IMG/VR virus record: IMGVR_UViG_3300009161_006335
Location: 1-43,380 of that record
DNA from: a virus
DNA: 43,380 nt
Reading direction: 5' to 3' (one strand)
Positions 25,665-34,734 of the stretch are shown here, in pieces. The notes under the pieces are model-generated. The model saw only the letters and a list, made by a program, of their open reading frames with translations, did no database searches and had not been told where the DNA came from. A program made the translations under genes and the position numbers. The first letter of the stretch is position 1. Each line of letters begins with the position of its first letter.

Positions 25665-25682
25665 ATTTATTATTAAGAGGTT

Positions 25683-27596
25683 ATGTTGACAGATTTTAAA
25701 GAAGCTATATTTATTAATCCAAATTCTCAGCTAGAGCCTGAAGCTGATATTATATTTGTTGCTGATTTATTTGTAGAAGACTATGTTGGAGGCGCAGAGC
25801 TCACTTCTGAAGCATTAATTGAAGCTTCACCATTTAAAATACAAAAAATTCATTCCTCAAAAGTCAATCTATCAACATTGACACAAGGCTCCCAAAAGCA
25901 TTGGATCTTTGGGAATTTTGCGCAACTTAATCCAGAACTCATACCAAGCATAGCTGCAAATCTTAAATATTCAGTACTTGAATATGATTATAAGTACTGT
26001 CGTTTCAGATCGCCAGAGAAACATGAAGCATCAACCAAGCAACCTTGTGACTGTCATGATAAAATTAATGGCAAATTAATATCAGCTTTTTACTATGGTG
26101 CACAATCTCTATGGTGGATGTCAGAGAAACAAAAGCAGCGATATCACACATTATTTCCATTTTTAGCAGAAAAAGACAACGTGGTATTATCCAGTGTTTT
26201 TTCAAAAGCTACACTGGCTTACATAAACCACCTTACTAAGTTATCTGCAGACAGTCTAATTGATAGAAAAGGTTGGGTAGTTCTTGGATCTGACTCTTGG
26301 GTTAAAGGTGCACAAGCAGCTAAAGAATGGTGCGAGAATAATCAAAAGCAGTTTGAAGTAGTGTGGAACTTATCGTACGATAAGCTTCTTGAAAAACTCT
26401 CTCATGCTGAAGGTTTTGTTTATCTTCCAGCCGGTGCAGACACATGTCCTCGAATGGTTATTGAAGCAAAGCTTTTAGGCTGCAAGCTTCAACTCAATAA
26501 TAATGTCCAGCACGCTTCAGAAGAATGGTTTAATGCCGACGATATCAACTCAATAAGCGAGTATCTCTTTGCTGCACCTACTCTTTTTTGGAAATGCATA
26601 GAAAAAGTCATTAATCATATTTCTAGAATCAGCGGTTACACAACTGCCTACAACTGTATTAATCAGGACTATCCATTTATAGCATGTATTGAATCAATGC
26701 TTAGATTTTGTGACGAAGTTTGTGTAATTGATGGTGGATCAACAGACGGGACTTGGGAAAAATTAAACGAATTATCACAAAAGAATGAAAAATTAAAAGT
26801 CAAACAAGTTGTAAGAGATTGGTCTCATCAATATCATGCTGTTTTTGATGGAGCACAAAAAGCTGAAGCAAGAGCAATGTGCACCGGTGACTTTTGTTGG
26901 CAAATGGATTCTGATGAGATTGTTCATGAAGATGATGCAATTAAGATCATTGAGCTGTGCAAGAAGATACCGCCTAAGGTTGATATTGTGTCATTGCCTG
27001 TTATTGAGTATTGGGGTGGGCCTGACAAAGTTAGATGTGATATACAACCCTGGAAGTGGAGACTTAGTAGAAATCTCTCACACATTACGCATGGTATACC
27101 AACTGATCTGCGTAGATTTAATGAAAACAAGCAACTATATGCTGCAGAAGGCACTGATGGATGTGATATGATTCATAAAATGACAGGAGAAAGACTGCCT
27201 CATGTGACTTTTCACACATTAGATTCAGAGAAAATGAGACAATCAGCCTGTGCAGGCGATCTATCAGCACTATTGCAATATAGAACATGGTTTAACTCTG
27301 TCATTAAAAGCCTCCCAGGTGTACACCATTATTCGTGGTATGATCTTTCAAGAAAGATAAAGCTTTACAAGAATTACTGGACAAAACACTGGAATTCTCT
27401 GTACAATAAATCGCTTGAAGATTCTGCTGATACAAATATGATGTTTGACTTACCATGGTCACAAGTTACAGATGAGATGATAGAGACAAGAGCGAAAGAA
27501 TTAAAAGGCTCAACAGGCGGCTGGGTTTGGCATAGAAAATGGCATGGTCAAAGAACACCGCATATTACAGTTGATGTGTCGGAACCAAAGAAATGA
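25683..27596 (+). CDS. Two-domain glycosyltransferase: GT-B (GT4-like) fused to GT2
   Basis: 637 residues. N-terminal domain (about 20-300) is GT-B: VADLFVEDYVGGAELTSEAL near 26-45 (the GGAE motif of GT4-type enzymes) and a C-terminal half with VYLPAGADTCPRMVIEAKLL (246-265), the sugar-nucleotide-binding E-x7-E-like region. C-terminal domain (about 315-560) is GT2 GT-A: NCINQDYPFIACIESML, VCVIDGGSTDGTW (346-358) and the metal-binding DSD in WQMDSDEIVHEDD (406-418). Two transferase domains in one chain suggest two consecutive sugar additions. It is the first gene of the plus-strand cluster; an AAGAGG site is unusually close to the ATG (2 bases). It overlaps the next gene by 4 bases. Confidence 0.85.
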   Translation: MLTDFKEAIFINPNSQLEPEADIIFVADLFVEDYVGGAELTSEALIEASPFKIQKIHSSKVNLSTLTQGSQKHWIFGNFAQLNPELIPSIAANLKYSVLEYDYKYCRFRSPEKHEASTKQPCDCHDKINGKLISAFYYGAQSLWWMSEKQKQRYHTLFPFLAEKDNVVLSSVFSKATLAYINHLTKLSADSLIDRKGWVVLGSDSWVKGAQAAKEWCENNQKQFEVVWNLSYDKLLEKLSHAEGFVYLPAGADTCPRMVIEAKLLGCKLQLNNNVQHASEEWFNADDINSISEYLFAAPTLFWKCIEKVINHISRISGYTTAYNCINQDYPFIACIESMLRFCDEVCVIDGGSTDGTWEKLNELSQKNEKLKVKQVVRDWSHQYHAVFDGAQKAEARAMCTGDFCWQMDSDEIVHEDDAIKIIELCKKIPPKVDIVSLPVIEYWGGPDKVRCDIQPWKWRLSRNLSHITHGIPTDLRRFNENKQLYAAEGTDGCDMIHKMTGERLPHVTFHTLDSEKMRQSACAGDLSALLQYRTWFNSVIKSLPGVHHYSWYDLSRKIKLYKNYWTKHWNSLYNKSLEDSADTNMMFDLPWSQVTDEMIETRAKELKGSTGGWVWHRKWHGQRTPHITVDVSEPKK

Positions 27597-27955
27597 AAAC
27601 AAATAAACTTCACGAGACAATCTCAACGCTAGTAACAGAACGCTTAATAAGGCGAAAAGGTGAGAAATTCAATACTTCCGTTTGTAGTGAAATCTATCAA
27701 GATATATTCTTTTCTTTGACAGAAATTTTCAAAGAAGCAAAAACGCCACTTTGTAATGAATCAGTTAATTTTCTAGCTCAGATGTATTATGATTCTGTAA
27801 CAATTAATGATAATCAGCAACTTGACCCGGCTATCTTTACTCAAAGAGCTAAACTAAATAATCTTGAAATAAGAGAATTGGCCCTTCTTGCAACTATGAT
27901 GAACGGTACACCATTTGCCTCCCCATTTATTGGTGAGATAAAGAGACGCTCGTGA
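27593..27955 (+). CDS. Hypothetical helical protein in glycan cluster
   Basis: 120 residues, helical, overlapping its neighbours by 4 bases at both ends (ATGA upstream; its TGA inside the next GTGA). Contains KLHETISTLVTERLIRRKG and a LNNLEIRELALLATMMNG helix. No domain recognised. Tight coupling between two transferase genes suggests a shared role, for example scaffolding, but none can be demonstrated. Confidence 0.6.
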   Translation: MKTNKLHETISTLVTERLIRRKGEKFNTSVCSEIYQDIFFSLTEIFKEAKTPLCNESVNFLAQMYYDSVTINDNQQLDPAIFTQRAKLNNLEIRELALLATMMNGTPFASPFIGEIKRRS

Positions 27956-28626
27956 TATCGGTAGTTATACCTGTTAGAAATGCTTCTGCAACAATTCAAG
28001 AATCAATACAATCAGTCTTATCTCAAGAAGTCAAGGATCTAGAAATTCTCTGCGTTATAAACGGCACAAATGATAACACAGAAGAAATAATTAGAACCAT
28101 TAAAGACGATAGAATTTTAATTCTACATTCAGAGCCAGGTATAGTGCCAGCGCTTAATATGGGTCTAAGAAATTGTAAAGGTGATATTATAGCTCGTCAA
28201 GATTCAGATGATATTTGGCTTTCAAATAAGCTAAAAAAGCAGTTAGATTTCTTTGATAAAAATTCTGATATTGACATTTTAGGCACTCAATTAAACGTTG
28301 TTGATGGTGACAATAAACACATAAGACTAACAAGTTATCCAACAGAACATAGTCAAATAATCGCGAGCCTTCTTGTAGGTGAAAATGCTATTGGTCACCC
28401 TAGTGTAATTTTTAAGAGAAAGATTTTAGATAAGTGTGCCGGGTACTTTGATCTTTTTCCATTTGCAGAAGATTTAGACTTATGGTCCCGTTCAATTCCT
28501 TGGTACAAGTTTGCAAATCTAAATGAACCGCTAATTAGATACAAACATATTCCAAATCCAAATTATAACCCCCACGTACCAAAAATTGTTTCTGCATGGT
28601 ATAGAATGGTTTACGGAATTAAATGA
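27952..28626 (+). CDS. GT2 family glycosyltransferase
   Basis: 224 residues from GTG 27952. Classic GT2 layout: ISVVIPVRNASATIQESIQS at the N-terminus, DDRILILHSEPG strand, LNMGLRNCKGDIIARQDSDD with the DxD metal motif (about residues 85-87), and GHPSVIFKR plus PFAEDLDLWSR (the ED motif) in the acceptor half. Inverting GT2 enzymes add sugars from UDP or TDP donors. No membrane segment. Overlaps the preceding and next genes by 4 bases. Confidence 0.88.
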   Translation: MISVVIPVRNASATIQESIQSVLSQEVKDLEILCVINGTNDNTEEIIRTIKDDRILILHSEPGIVPALNMGLRNCKGDIIARQDSDDIWLSNKLKKQLDFFDKNSDIDILGTQLNVVDGDNKHIRLTSYPTEHSQIIASLLVGENAIGHPSVIFKRKILDKCAGYFDLFPFAEDLDLWSRSIPWYKFANLNEPLIRYKHIPNPNYNPHVPKIVSAWYRMVYGIK

Positions 28627-29384
28627 TAACTTACTCACAGCTTGGCAAAAATGGCAGACTTGGAAACCAGATGTTTCAATATGCAACTTTATTTTCTGCT
28701 GGTTTTACAAGAGGATATCAAATTGGAATTCCAAAAGACCAAAAGCTTAATCAAGTCTTCAGCACTGATAGCGCAGAAAAATTGGATGTTGTTTCATGTA
28801 ATTCTGTTTATAAAGAAAAAGATTTCTCTTTTGACCCAAATATTTTTTTAATTCCTGACGGTACTGATCTATATGGTTATTTTCAATCAGGCAATTATTT
28901 CAACCATTGCGAAGAAGCGCTTAGAAAAGAATTTCAGTTTTCACAAGAAATTGTGCAAAGAGCAAATGACATTATAGCCAAGCATGGAAATATACCCTTA
29001 TGTTCTATCCATGTAAGAAGAGGAGATTATACAAATCTTTCTCACTATCACACAAACTTAGGCTCTGACTATTACATCCCAGCTTGCAAGTTAGTTCATG
29101 AAAATATACCAAATGTTAAATTTTTAGTATTTTCTGACGATGTCGAATGGTGCAAAAATTCTTTTAAAGATGAAAAATTTATTATTGTTGATACTAAAGA
29201 TGATGCTCTAGACTTATGCATTATGTCTCAATGCCCAGTACATGTAATTGCAAATTCATCTTTTAGCTGGTGGGGCGCTTGGCTTAGCAGATCAACTGCA
29301 GTAGTTGCGCCTAAGCAGTGGTTTGGGAAAAATGGGCCACAAAATTGGCAATCAGTTTACCAGCATGGTTGGATTTTATTATGA
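28623..29384 (+). CDS. GT11 alpha-1,2-fucosyltransferase (or colitosyltransferase)
   Basis: 253 residues with all GT11 motifs: GRLGNQMFQYA (11-21), HVRRGDY (130-136, GDP-fucose-binding), FSDD (170-173) and NSSFSWWGAWL (211-221). GT11 enzymes transfer L-fucose from GDP-fucose in alpha-1,2 linkage to galactose; some family members in E. coli O-antigens transfer colitose (3-deoxy-fucose) instead. The next gene, a GT6 transferase, starts inside this gene's stop (ATGA), so the two are translationally coupled. The donor sugar could be made by the SDR and dehydratase genes farther down. Family very secure; donor not determined. Confidence 0.92.
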   Translation: MITYSQLGKNGRLGNQMFQYATLFSAGFTRGYQIGIPKDQKLNQVFSTDSAEKLDVVSCNSVYKEKDFSFDPNIFLIPDGTDLYGYFQSGNYFNHCEEALRKEFQFSQEIVQRANDIIAKHGNIPLCSIHVRRGDYTNLSHYHTNLGSDYYIPACKLVHENIPNVKFLVFSDDVEWCKNSFKDEKFIIVDTKDDALDLCIMSQCPVHVIANSSFSWWGAWLSRSTAVVAPKQWFGKNGPQNWQSVYQHGWILL

Positions 29385-30106
29385 GCATCGCAGTCATCTT
29401 TGTAGGCACAGCAAAATACAAACAATTCTTTGATGGTTACTATGAAGGAATAACAAAGAATTTTCTACCAAACAAGCAGAAGACTATCTTTGCTTTTACT
29501 GATGATCCTTCAGACATTGTCTTTAATAAGCCAAATGTTATCACAAAGAAGATAGAACATCTAAAGTGGCCCTTCATCACTCTGTATAGATTTAAATTCA
29601 TGAGAAGCATTAAACAAGATCTGCAAAAGTTTGATAACATCTTCTTCATTGATGCTGATTTATGGGCTACAAATCCTATCAGTGAGGATGAATTACCCCT
29701 AGACAAAGAACTCATAGGCGTGCAACACCCAGGTTTTGTTAGTAGAATCGGTACATTTGAGACAGACACGCGTTCCAAAGCTAATATCTTTGATGGCAAG
29801 TACGATGTGAAGCAATACAGACAAGGATGTTTCTGGGGAGGTAGGAGAAAAGATGTGCTCGATATGGTTGATACTGCAGACGACTGGGTCGAAGAAGACC
29901 TTCAAAATAAAATCGTAGCTGTCTGGCACGATGAGTCGCACATGAACAAGTACTTCTTGCTCAATCCTTCCAAGGTGCACACACTGCATGCAGGTTTTGC
30001 TCAACCTCAGCTTGGTTATGACGACATTAGAAAGACGTGCCCAACAAAGTTTGTGCATCTTCACAAAGAAATGAATGAGTTTCCAAGATTTGCAGGTGTC
30101 AAATGA
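29381..30106 (+). CDS. GT6 family glycosyltransferase (ABO/alpha-1,3-Gal type)
   Basis: 241 residues from ATG 29381, chosen because it overlaps the previous stop as ATGA; a longer start upstream would run 66 bases into the GT11 gene. GT6 motifs: a FVGTAKYKQFFDGYY start, IDADLWATN with the DAD metal motif, QGCFWGGRRKDVLDMV and AVWHDESHMNKYFL, very close to animal and bacterial GT6 catalytic loops (WHDESHLNKYF). GT6 enzymes transfer Gal or GalNAc in alpha-1,3 to Gal, often to fucosylated Gal (H antigen). With the coupled GT11 this makes the A/B-antigen order. Phage GT6 members are known but rare. Confidence 0.92.
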   Translation: MSIAVIFVGTAKYKQFFDGYYEGITKNFLPNKQKTIFAFTDDPSDIVFNKPNVITKKIEHLKWPFITLYRFKFMRSIKQDLQKFDNIFFIDADLWATNPISEDELPLDKELIGVQHPGFVSRIGTFETDTRSKANIFDGKYDVKQYRQGCFWGGRRKDVLDMVDTADDWVEEDLQNKIVAVWHDESHMNKYFLLNPSKVHTLHAGFAQPQLGYDDIRKTCPTKFVHLHKEMNEFPRFAGVK

Positions 30107-31050
30107 AGTTTTGTATCGTAGGACCGGGAACAATGCCTATCCCACCAAAGGGTTGGGGTGCCGTAGAAATTCTTATCGACGACTATAGAAAGACGTTAAT
30201 TGATTTAGGGCACCAAGTTGAGATAGTAAACACTAGAAATCCTAATTTAATTGCTGGGTTAGTCAATGCATTAAACCCCGACTTTGTTCACGTTCAGTAT
30301 GATGAACACGTTAATGTAATTCCCTACCTTGACTGCAAAAATGTTGCTATAACTAGTCATTATGGTTACTTAGAACAGTCGCATAGGTGGGACCCAGGTT
30401 ACAGAAACATCTTCTGGGGATTTGTTAATACTACTGCGAAGATCTTCTGTTTGTCTCCTGGTATAAGAGATGTCTATTCTAAAGCCGGTATACCGGATGA
30501 AAGACTTTTTGTAGTACCGAATGGAGTGAGAACAGATTTATTTAAGTTTGAAAAAGAGTGTAAGTATCCGGACAGAACACTCTATCTTGCAAAAGTCGAC
30601 CCGCGCAAACGACAAGCAAAACTTCAAAATATAGACGGTTTGTACTTTGCAGGAAACTGTGTAGATAATGAATTTAATACAAATAGTCCAAGATATCTCG
30701 GAGAGTGGAACAAAGATAAGCTGTACAATAATCTAACAGAGTATGCAAACTTAGCTCTATTGTCAGATGGTGAAGCACATCCGCTCGTCTGTCTTGAAGC
30801 AATGTCAGCAGGTCTAGGTCTTGTTCTATCGGAATGTGCGACTGCAAATCTTGACCTTAATAAATCATTTGTCGACGTAATTCCCGAAGCAAAGATTGGA
30901 GATATCGAGTTTATTTCCAACGCCTTAGAAGCGAATAGAAAGAAGTCTGTGACTCAAAGAGGCAAGATTAGAGAGTATGCAAAAGAGTTTGACTGGAAAA
31001 ACATTATAACTAAGAATTATCTTGCATCAGTGCAAAGGATATTAACATGA
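30103..31050 (+). CDS. GT4 family glycosyltransferase
   Basis: 315 residues, GT-B fold. N-terminal PIPPKGWGAVEILIDDYRK carries the acceptor loop typical of GT4 (PPKGWGAVE); FVHVQYDEH follows; the C-terminal half has VPNGVRTDLF and LLSDGEAHPLVCLEAMSAGL (about 221-240), the donor-binding E-x7-E. Retaining enzyme; donor unknown. Overlaps its neighbours by 4 bases (ATGA). Confidence 0.88.
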   Translation: MKFCIVGPGTMPIPPKGWGAVEILIDDYRKTLIDLGHQVEIVNTRNPNLIAGLVNALNPDFVHVQYDEHVNVIPYLDCKNVAITSHYGYLEQSHRWDPGYRNIFWGFVNTTAKIFCLSPGIRDVYSKAGIPDERLFVVPNGVRTDLFKFEKECKYPDRTLYLAKVDPRKRQAKLQNIDGLYFAGNCVDNEFNTNSPRYLGEWNKDKLYNNLTEYANLALLSDGEAHPLVCLEAMSAGLGLVLSECATANLDLNKSFVDVIPEAKIGDIEFISNALEANRKKSVTQRGKIREYAKEFDWKNIITKNYLASVQRILT

Positions 31051-31862
31051 ATGCAACTGTAGTAACTGCGCTATACGACATTGGAAGAGAGAAAATTGAT
31101 GGAAGAGGGATGAATCAATACTACGATTGGTTTAAGAAAACTCTTCTTTTGCAATGCCCAATGGTAATTTATTGTGAAAGCAGTCATATAGATTTTATTC
31201 AAAAGAATAGACCGAATAATCTACAAACAAAAATTGTAGTGCAAGAGCTTGTTGACATTCCATATTATCACTTGAAAAATAGAATGGATGAAGTTCTATT
31301 AAATGAAGACTATCAAAAAAAAGTCTCAGACCCTAATAGAATAGAATGTAAAACAAGTCTATATTCTATAATTCAATACTCAAAGTTTCCTTGGGTTCTT
31401 AATGCAGTCAGAGAGAACTATTTTAATAGTGATTACTTCTTCTGGCTGGATGCAGGAGCATCTCGATTTATCCCAGACTTGGATATATCTTCTCTAAAAT
31501 TTCCGGGAGAAAATTTCATGAACCAAGTTAAGATGCACACAGGAAAAATACTGTACCAGATGTACTTATTTCCATATACAGATCTCTCGCTTAAAAGCGA
31601 AGATATAACGCATGATTATCTTTATGACAACAGATCTTATGTGTGGGGCGGCATGTTTGGCGTAGATGCATCGTCAATTGAAAAATTAGCTAGTCTTATT
31701 GACATCGTTCTAAAGCAAGAAATGCTTGAAAAAAACCTTTTGAATAATGAACAAATTGCTATTGGATTCTTGTTAAAAGATCACAAAGATAAATTTCTAA
31801 TTCTAAAAAATGATAATAGAATTCATAGAAATTTTGAGTTGATTTATCAATCATTTGTGTGA
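31047..31862 (+). CDS. HtrL/YibB (WlaTC)-type glycosyltransferase
   Basis: 271 residues. The start VTALYDIGREKIDGRGMN, FFWLDAGASRF (metal-binding D-x-G) and YVWGGMFGVDASSIEKL followed by NEQIAIGFLL match the HtrL/YibB family of LPS-core/oligosaccharide proteins. Biochemical role in this family is little studied; a GT-A-like fold is assumed. Overlaps the previous gene by 4 bases. Confidence 0.72.
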   Translation: MNATVVTALYDIGREKIDGRGMNQYYDWFKKTLLLQCPMVIYCESSHIDFIQKNRPNNLQTKIVVQELVDIPYYHLKNRMDEVLLNEDYQKKVSDPNRIECKTSLYSIIQYSKFPWVLNAVRENYFNSDYFFWLDAGASRFIPDLDISSLKFPGENFMNQVKMHTGKILYQMYLFPYTDLSLKSEDITHDYLYDNRSYVWGGMFGVDASSIEKLASLIDIVLKQEMLEKNLLNNEQIAIGFLLKDHKDKFLILKNDNRIHRNFELIYQSFV

Positions 31863-31884
31863 ACGAAGCACTGTAGAAACTAAT

Positions 31885-32241
31885 ATGAAAATTTTAAGAA
31901 TTTGTTTTGATATTGATAAAACTCTTGTTACATTCCCAGATGTTGAGGGAGATTATTCTACTGTTAAACCAATCCATAAGAATATTGAATTTGTAAGACT
32001 GGTAAAATCTTTGGGACACACAGTTATTCTTTATACTGCGAGAAAAATGGGAACTTATTCAGGTAACTCTGGTCGTGCACTAGCTGAAATTGGTAAAATA
32101 ACTTTTGAAACTTTAGAAAAATTTAATATACCTTATGACGAAATTTATTTCGGTAAACCTAGCGCAGATTTTTACATTGATGATAAAGCAGTGTATGCTT
32201 TTGACAACCTTGAACATGCAACAGGTATTAAAAATAATTAA
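31885..32241 (+). CDS. Small HAD-like phosphatase of capsule-type
   Basis: 118 residues from ATG 31885; a TTG at 31855 is in frame but overlaps the previous gene and adds a low-quality extension. Motif I is FDIDKTLV (catalytic D-x-D), motif II is the T in ILYTARKMG, and ADFYIDDKAVYAF is the acidic motif IV. The size matches small HAD hydrolases found in capsule loci. A second gene of the same kind lies at 37806-38192. May dephosphorylate a sugar phosphate, substrate unknown. Confidence 0.75.
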   Translation: MKILRICFDIDKTLVTFPDVEGDYSTVKPIHKNIEFVRLVKSLGHTVILYTARKMGTYSGNSGRALAEIGKITFETLEKFNIPYDEIYFGKPSADFYIDDKAVYAFDNLEHATGIKNN

Positions 32242-32268
32242 TAATTTAATAAGGAAAATGGAAAATGT

Positions 32269-32946
32269 ATGAACTATAAGAGAGATAAAAATTTCCCTAT
32301 TTCTTGGACAGAGTGGGACGAATGTCAAAAATATGAGTTAGACTCGTGGAGTTACAACTTAAATAACCCAGAGCTTTTTTTAGGAATTGAGAACCATATC
32401 TTTATCGGTGGATTTATGGGTCTTGAGTTTGAAGATAACAAAGTATCAAATGCAAGAGGTAAAAGAATTATTGAGTATGGAGCCGGTGTTGTTGGCTATA
32501 CTGTTAGATCAGATAATTTAGGTCCATCATTTGCTGTTGAACCGCTTAATATGCCGCAGTGGGTGAAAGATAGATACGAGCAACATAACATAAAATTTAT
32601 TCAAGCGCCGGGGGAGATTGTTAATTTGGATTTTCTTGGCCTAACTGAAAAACTTGATGAGTCGTGGATGGCTGGTGTTTTACAACACGTCTTGGACCCA
32701 ATTGCAATATTAGAAAATATGGCAAATACTGCTAATTTAGTGAGAATTAGTGAATGGGTTGATCTTCCTCCGCACGAAGGGCATCCATGGACTGTAACTG
32801 AAGATATGATTACTTCGACTCTAGACAAGCTTGGGTCTAGAATAAAAGTTGAAAAAGTTTTTGTTGACCAAATGTGTCACACTCAACTAAGGGGCTGGTT
32901 AGTAAATGTGATTTACGATACATCGGCGTCAAATAAAAAACTTTGA
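32269..32946 (+). CDS. SAM-dependent methyltransferase-like protein
   Basis: 225 residues. IIEYGAGVVGYTVRS resembles methyltransferase motif I (E/D-x-G-x-G), followed by an acidic strand end AVEPLN and later ESWMAGVLQHVLDPIAILEN, like the motif IV/post-loop of class I enzymes (VLQHVLDP). C-terminal part holds HEGHPWTVTEDM. Likely methylates a sugar or acceptor in the glycan. Preceded by AAGGA in a 27-base gap. Donor fold confident to moderate; target unknown. Confidence 0.68.
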   Translation: MNYKRDKNFPISWTEWDECQKYELDSWSYNLNNPELFLGIENHIFIGGFMGLEFEDNKVSNARGKRIIEYGAGVVGYTVRSDNLGPSFAVEPLNMPQWVKDRYEQHNIKFIQAPGEIVNLDFLGLTEKLDESWMAGVLQHVLDPIAILENMANTANLVRISEWVDLPPHEGHPWTVTEDMITSTLDKLGSRIKVEKVFVDQMCHTQLRGWLVNVIYDTSASNKKL

Positions 32947-32951
32947 TTTAA

Positions 32952-33968
32952 ATGACAATGAATTTAAAGTACACAAAAGTAATAGTTTGGGGATACCCAC
33001 TTCATACACACACACAATCTTACACGCATGCAATGTGGCATAGAGTTTTTTCTCATTTAGGATTTAAGTCATATTGGTTTGATGACGAAAATTATCCTAA
33101 AGACTTTGACTACAGTAATTCTATTTTTATCACAGAAGGGTGGGGCGATAAGAATATTCCTGTAAATGACTCTAGTATATATTTCGTTAATTTTGGTATT
33201 AATCCAAAAAAATACCTTGACCGAGGAGCAAAATTTGTCGACATTAGGCTGAACGTTGATCATATTAATGATTTAAACTATTCATATGAATTGGACAGAA
33301 ACAAAACAGAAAAATTAGGAGAGTGCGCATTTTTTCTAAAGAATGCTAATGACTCTGCTATATCTGAGCAATTTAGAACAGGCGTTGAAAACTACAGCGC
33401 TGTTTATCTTTCTTGGGCAACTGACAAGCTTCCTCATGAGTTTAACTTTGATGATAGGTTTATTAGTCGTGAAAATGGCTGCTTTTATATTGGATCAGTT
33501 GGAGAAAATAACGTTAATCAAATAATGTTATTTAATAAAGCCCTTCAAGAGTTTGGAGTACCTCTTTATCATGTAGATCCATGGAAATCACCTGTATCTT
33601 TTGAAGATGCAATTAAATTAACACAGAGGTCTTTTATAGCACCTGACATAAGAGGTAGTTTTTTAAGAAAGGATGTTAACGGAAAGCCTGATACAGGAGT
33701 TGATCATAAAAAAATTGGTTACATACCTTGTAGAACTTTTAAAAATATTAGTTATGGGCAAGTTGGAGCAACTAACTCTAAAGCAGTTAAAGATTTATTT
33801 GGAGAATTGATTTTATACAGCGATAATGAATATGAAATGGCTTACATAGCAAAAGAAAAATCAAAAGACTACGACTACATCTTAGAACAAATGAAATATG
33901 TTCAAGCTAATCATACATTTGTGAATAGAGCTGAAGCTTTACTTCAAGTCATAGAAAGGATTCAGTAG
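32952..33968 (+). CDS. GT-B-like glycosyltransferase (divergent)
   Basis: 338 residues. KVIVWGYPLHTHTQSYTHAM starts a Rossmann-like domain; the second half (FYIGSVGENNVNQIMLFNKA, SFIAPDIRG and NISYGQVGATNSKAV followed by LYSDNEYEMA) reads like the donor domain of GT-B/CgeB-type transferases. No classical E-x7-E, so identification is tentative. Two ATG codons (32952, 32958) start it; five bases separate it from the methyltransferase. Confidence 0.55.
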   Translation: MTMNLKYTKVIVWGYPLHTHTQSYTHAMWHRVFSHLGFKSYWFDDENYPKDFDYSNSIFITEGWGDKNIPVNDSSIYFVNFGINPKKYLDRGAKFVDIRLNVDHINDLNYSYELDRNKTEKLGECAFFLKNANDSAISEQFRTGVENYSAVYLSWATDKLPHEFNFDDRFISRENGCFYIGSVGENNVNQIMLFNKALQEFGVPLYHVDPWKSPVSFEDAIKLTQRSFIAPDIRGSFLRKDVNGKPDTGVDHKKIGYIPCRTFKNISYGQVGATNSKAVKDLFGELILYSDNEYEMAYIAKEKSKDYDYILEQMKYVQANHTFVNRAEALLQVIERIQ

Positions 33969-33972
33969 ATAT

Positions 33973-34734
33973 ATGACAGATTTAGGTATGTTCTTTACAG
34001 CCTACAAAGAAGGTAAAGCTGTAGATTTTTCTATAAGCACATTTTATGAGTTTTATCCTAATAGACCTGCATTTATCTACTCTGAAGGGGACGATTTTTC
34101 ATACCTACAAGAGAAGTACAGCAGTCTAACATGTAAAGTTGTAGATGACGCCATGGCCAGCTGGCTTGTGAGAAATGTCAATTCTAACAATTTTAGACAA
34201 GTAGAAATTCAAAAAAAAATTAAAGACTATCTTGATATTGCAATTTCAAGGCACGTAGAAGCAACTATTAAGTGTAATACAGAATACATGTTATGCTCAC
34301 AACCGGACGTTATGCTTCGTGGAAAATTAACTATCCCAAACAGTGTTTCTATGCTACAGTCTCACGTTAATCATTACGCGTCTAGGCCGGATGGAAGCTG
34401 TATTCAAAAATTTTTAAGTAAAATACCAGGATCAGCAAATTTTGAATGGTGGGGATATCCACAAATTTTTTCTTCAAAATCTTTTCTTAAAGGTGTTGAT
34501 GTTGTCTATAAAAATAAAGAACTATTTCATGATCTTCTCATGACAGATGAAAGAGTACATCATAGCGATATTTGGCTACCAGTATTTTTAGCTGCTGCCG
34601 GATATCATTCTGTTCATAATCCAGAAGTCGTCGAATGTTTGCGCGATTCAAGTTGGAGAATTAGCAGTCACAAGCTTGTTCACCAGTTTAGAGACTATTA
34701 TCCAAAATCTGGCTATGATGGATTTCATGCATAG
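33973..34734 (+). CDS. Hypothetical protein of glycan cluster (possible GT-A-like)
   Basis: 253 residues. SISTFYEFYPNRPAFIYSEG, YMLCSQPDVMLRGKLTI (a D-x-M-x pattern) and HSDIWLPVFLAAAGY suggest a GT-A-like transferase with acidic metal-binding residues, but no family can be named. Starts 4 bases after the preceding stop. The end overlaps the next gene by 8 bases (or more, depending on its start). Confidence 0.5.
   Translation: MTDLGMFFTAYKEGKAVDFSISTFYEFYPNRPAFIYSEGDDFSYLQEKYSSLTCKVVDDAMASWLVRNVNSNNFRQVEIQKKIKDYLDIAISRHVEATIKCNTEYMLCSQPDVMLRGKLTIPNSVSMLQSHVNHYASRPDGSCIQKFLSKIPGSANFEWWGYPQIFSSKSFLKGVDVVYKNKELFHDLLMTDERVHHSDIWLPVFLAAAGYHSVHNPEVVECLRDSSWRISSHKLVHQFRDYYPKSGYDGFHA

Larger units (their letters stand above)
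25588..25682. promoter_or_regulatory. Divergent control region between minus-strand and plus-strand gene blocks
   Basis: 95-base gap where transcription changes from minus (25.6 kb block) to plus (glycan cluster). It contains the minus-strand element at 25604-25619, the 8-base tandem repeat at 25641-25664 and an AAGAGG ribosome site close before ATG 25683. No gene or RNA is visible in it. Confidence 0.6.

Noticed and set aside
29318-29380. Longer N-terminus for the GT6 gene
   Set aside because: It would overlap the GT11 gene by 67 bases; ATG 29381 makes the usual ATGA overlap and begins at the first strand of the fold.
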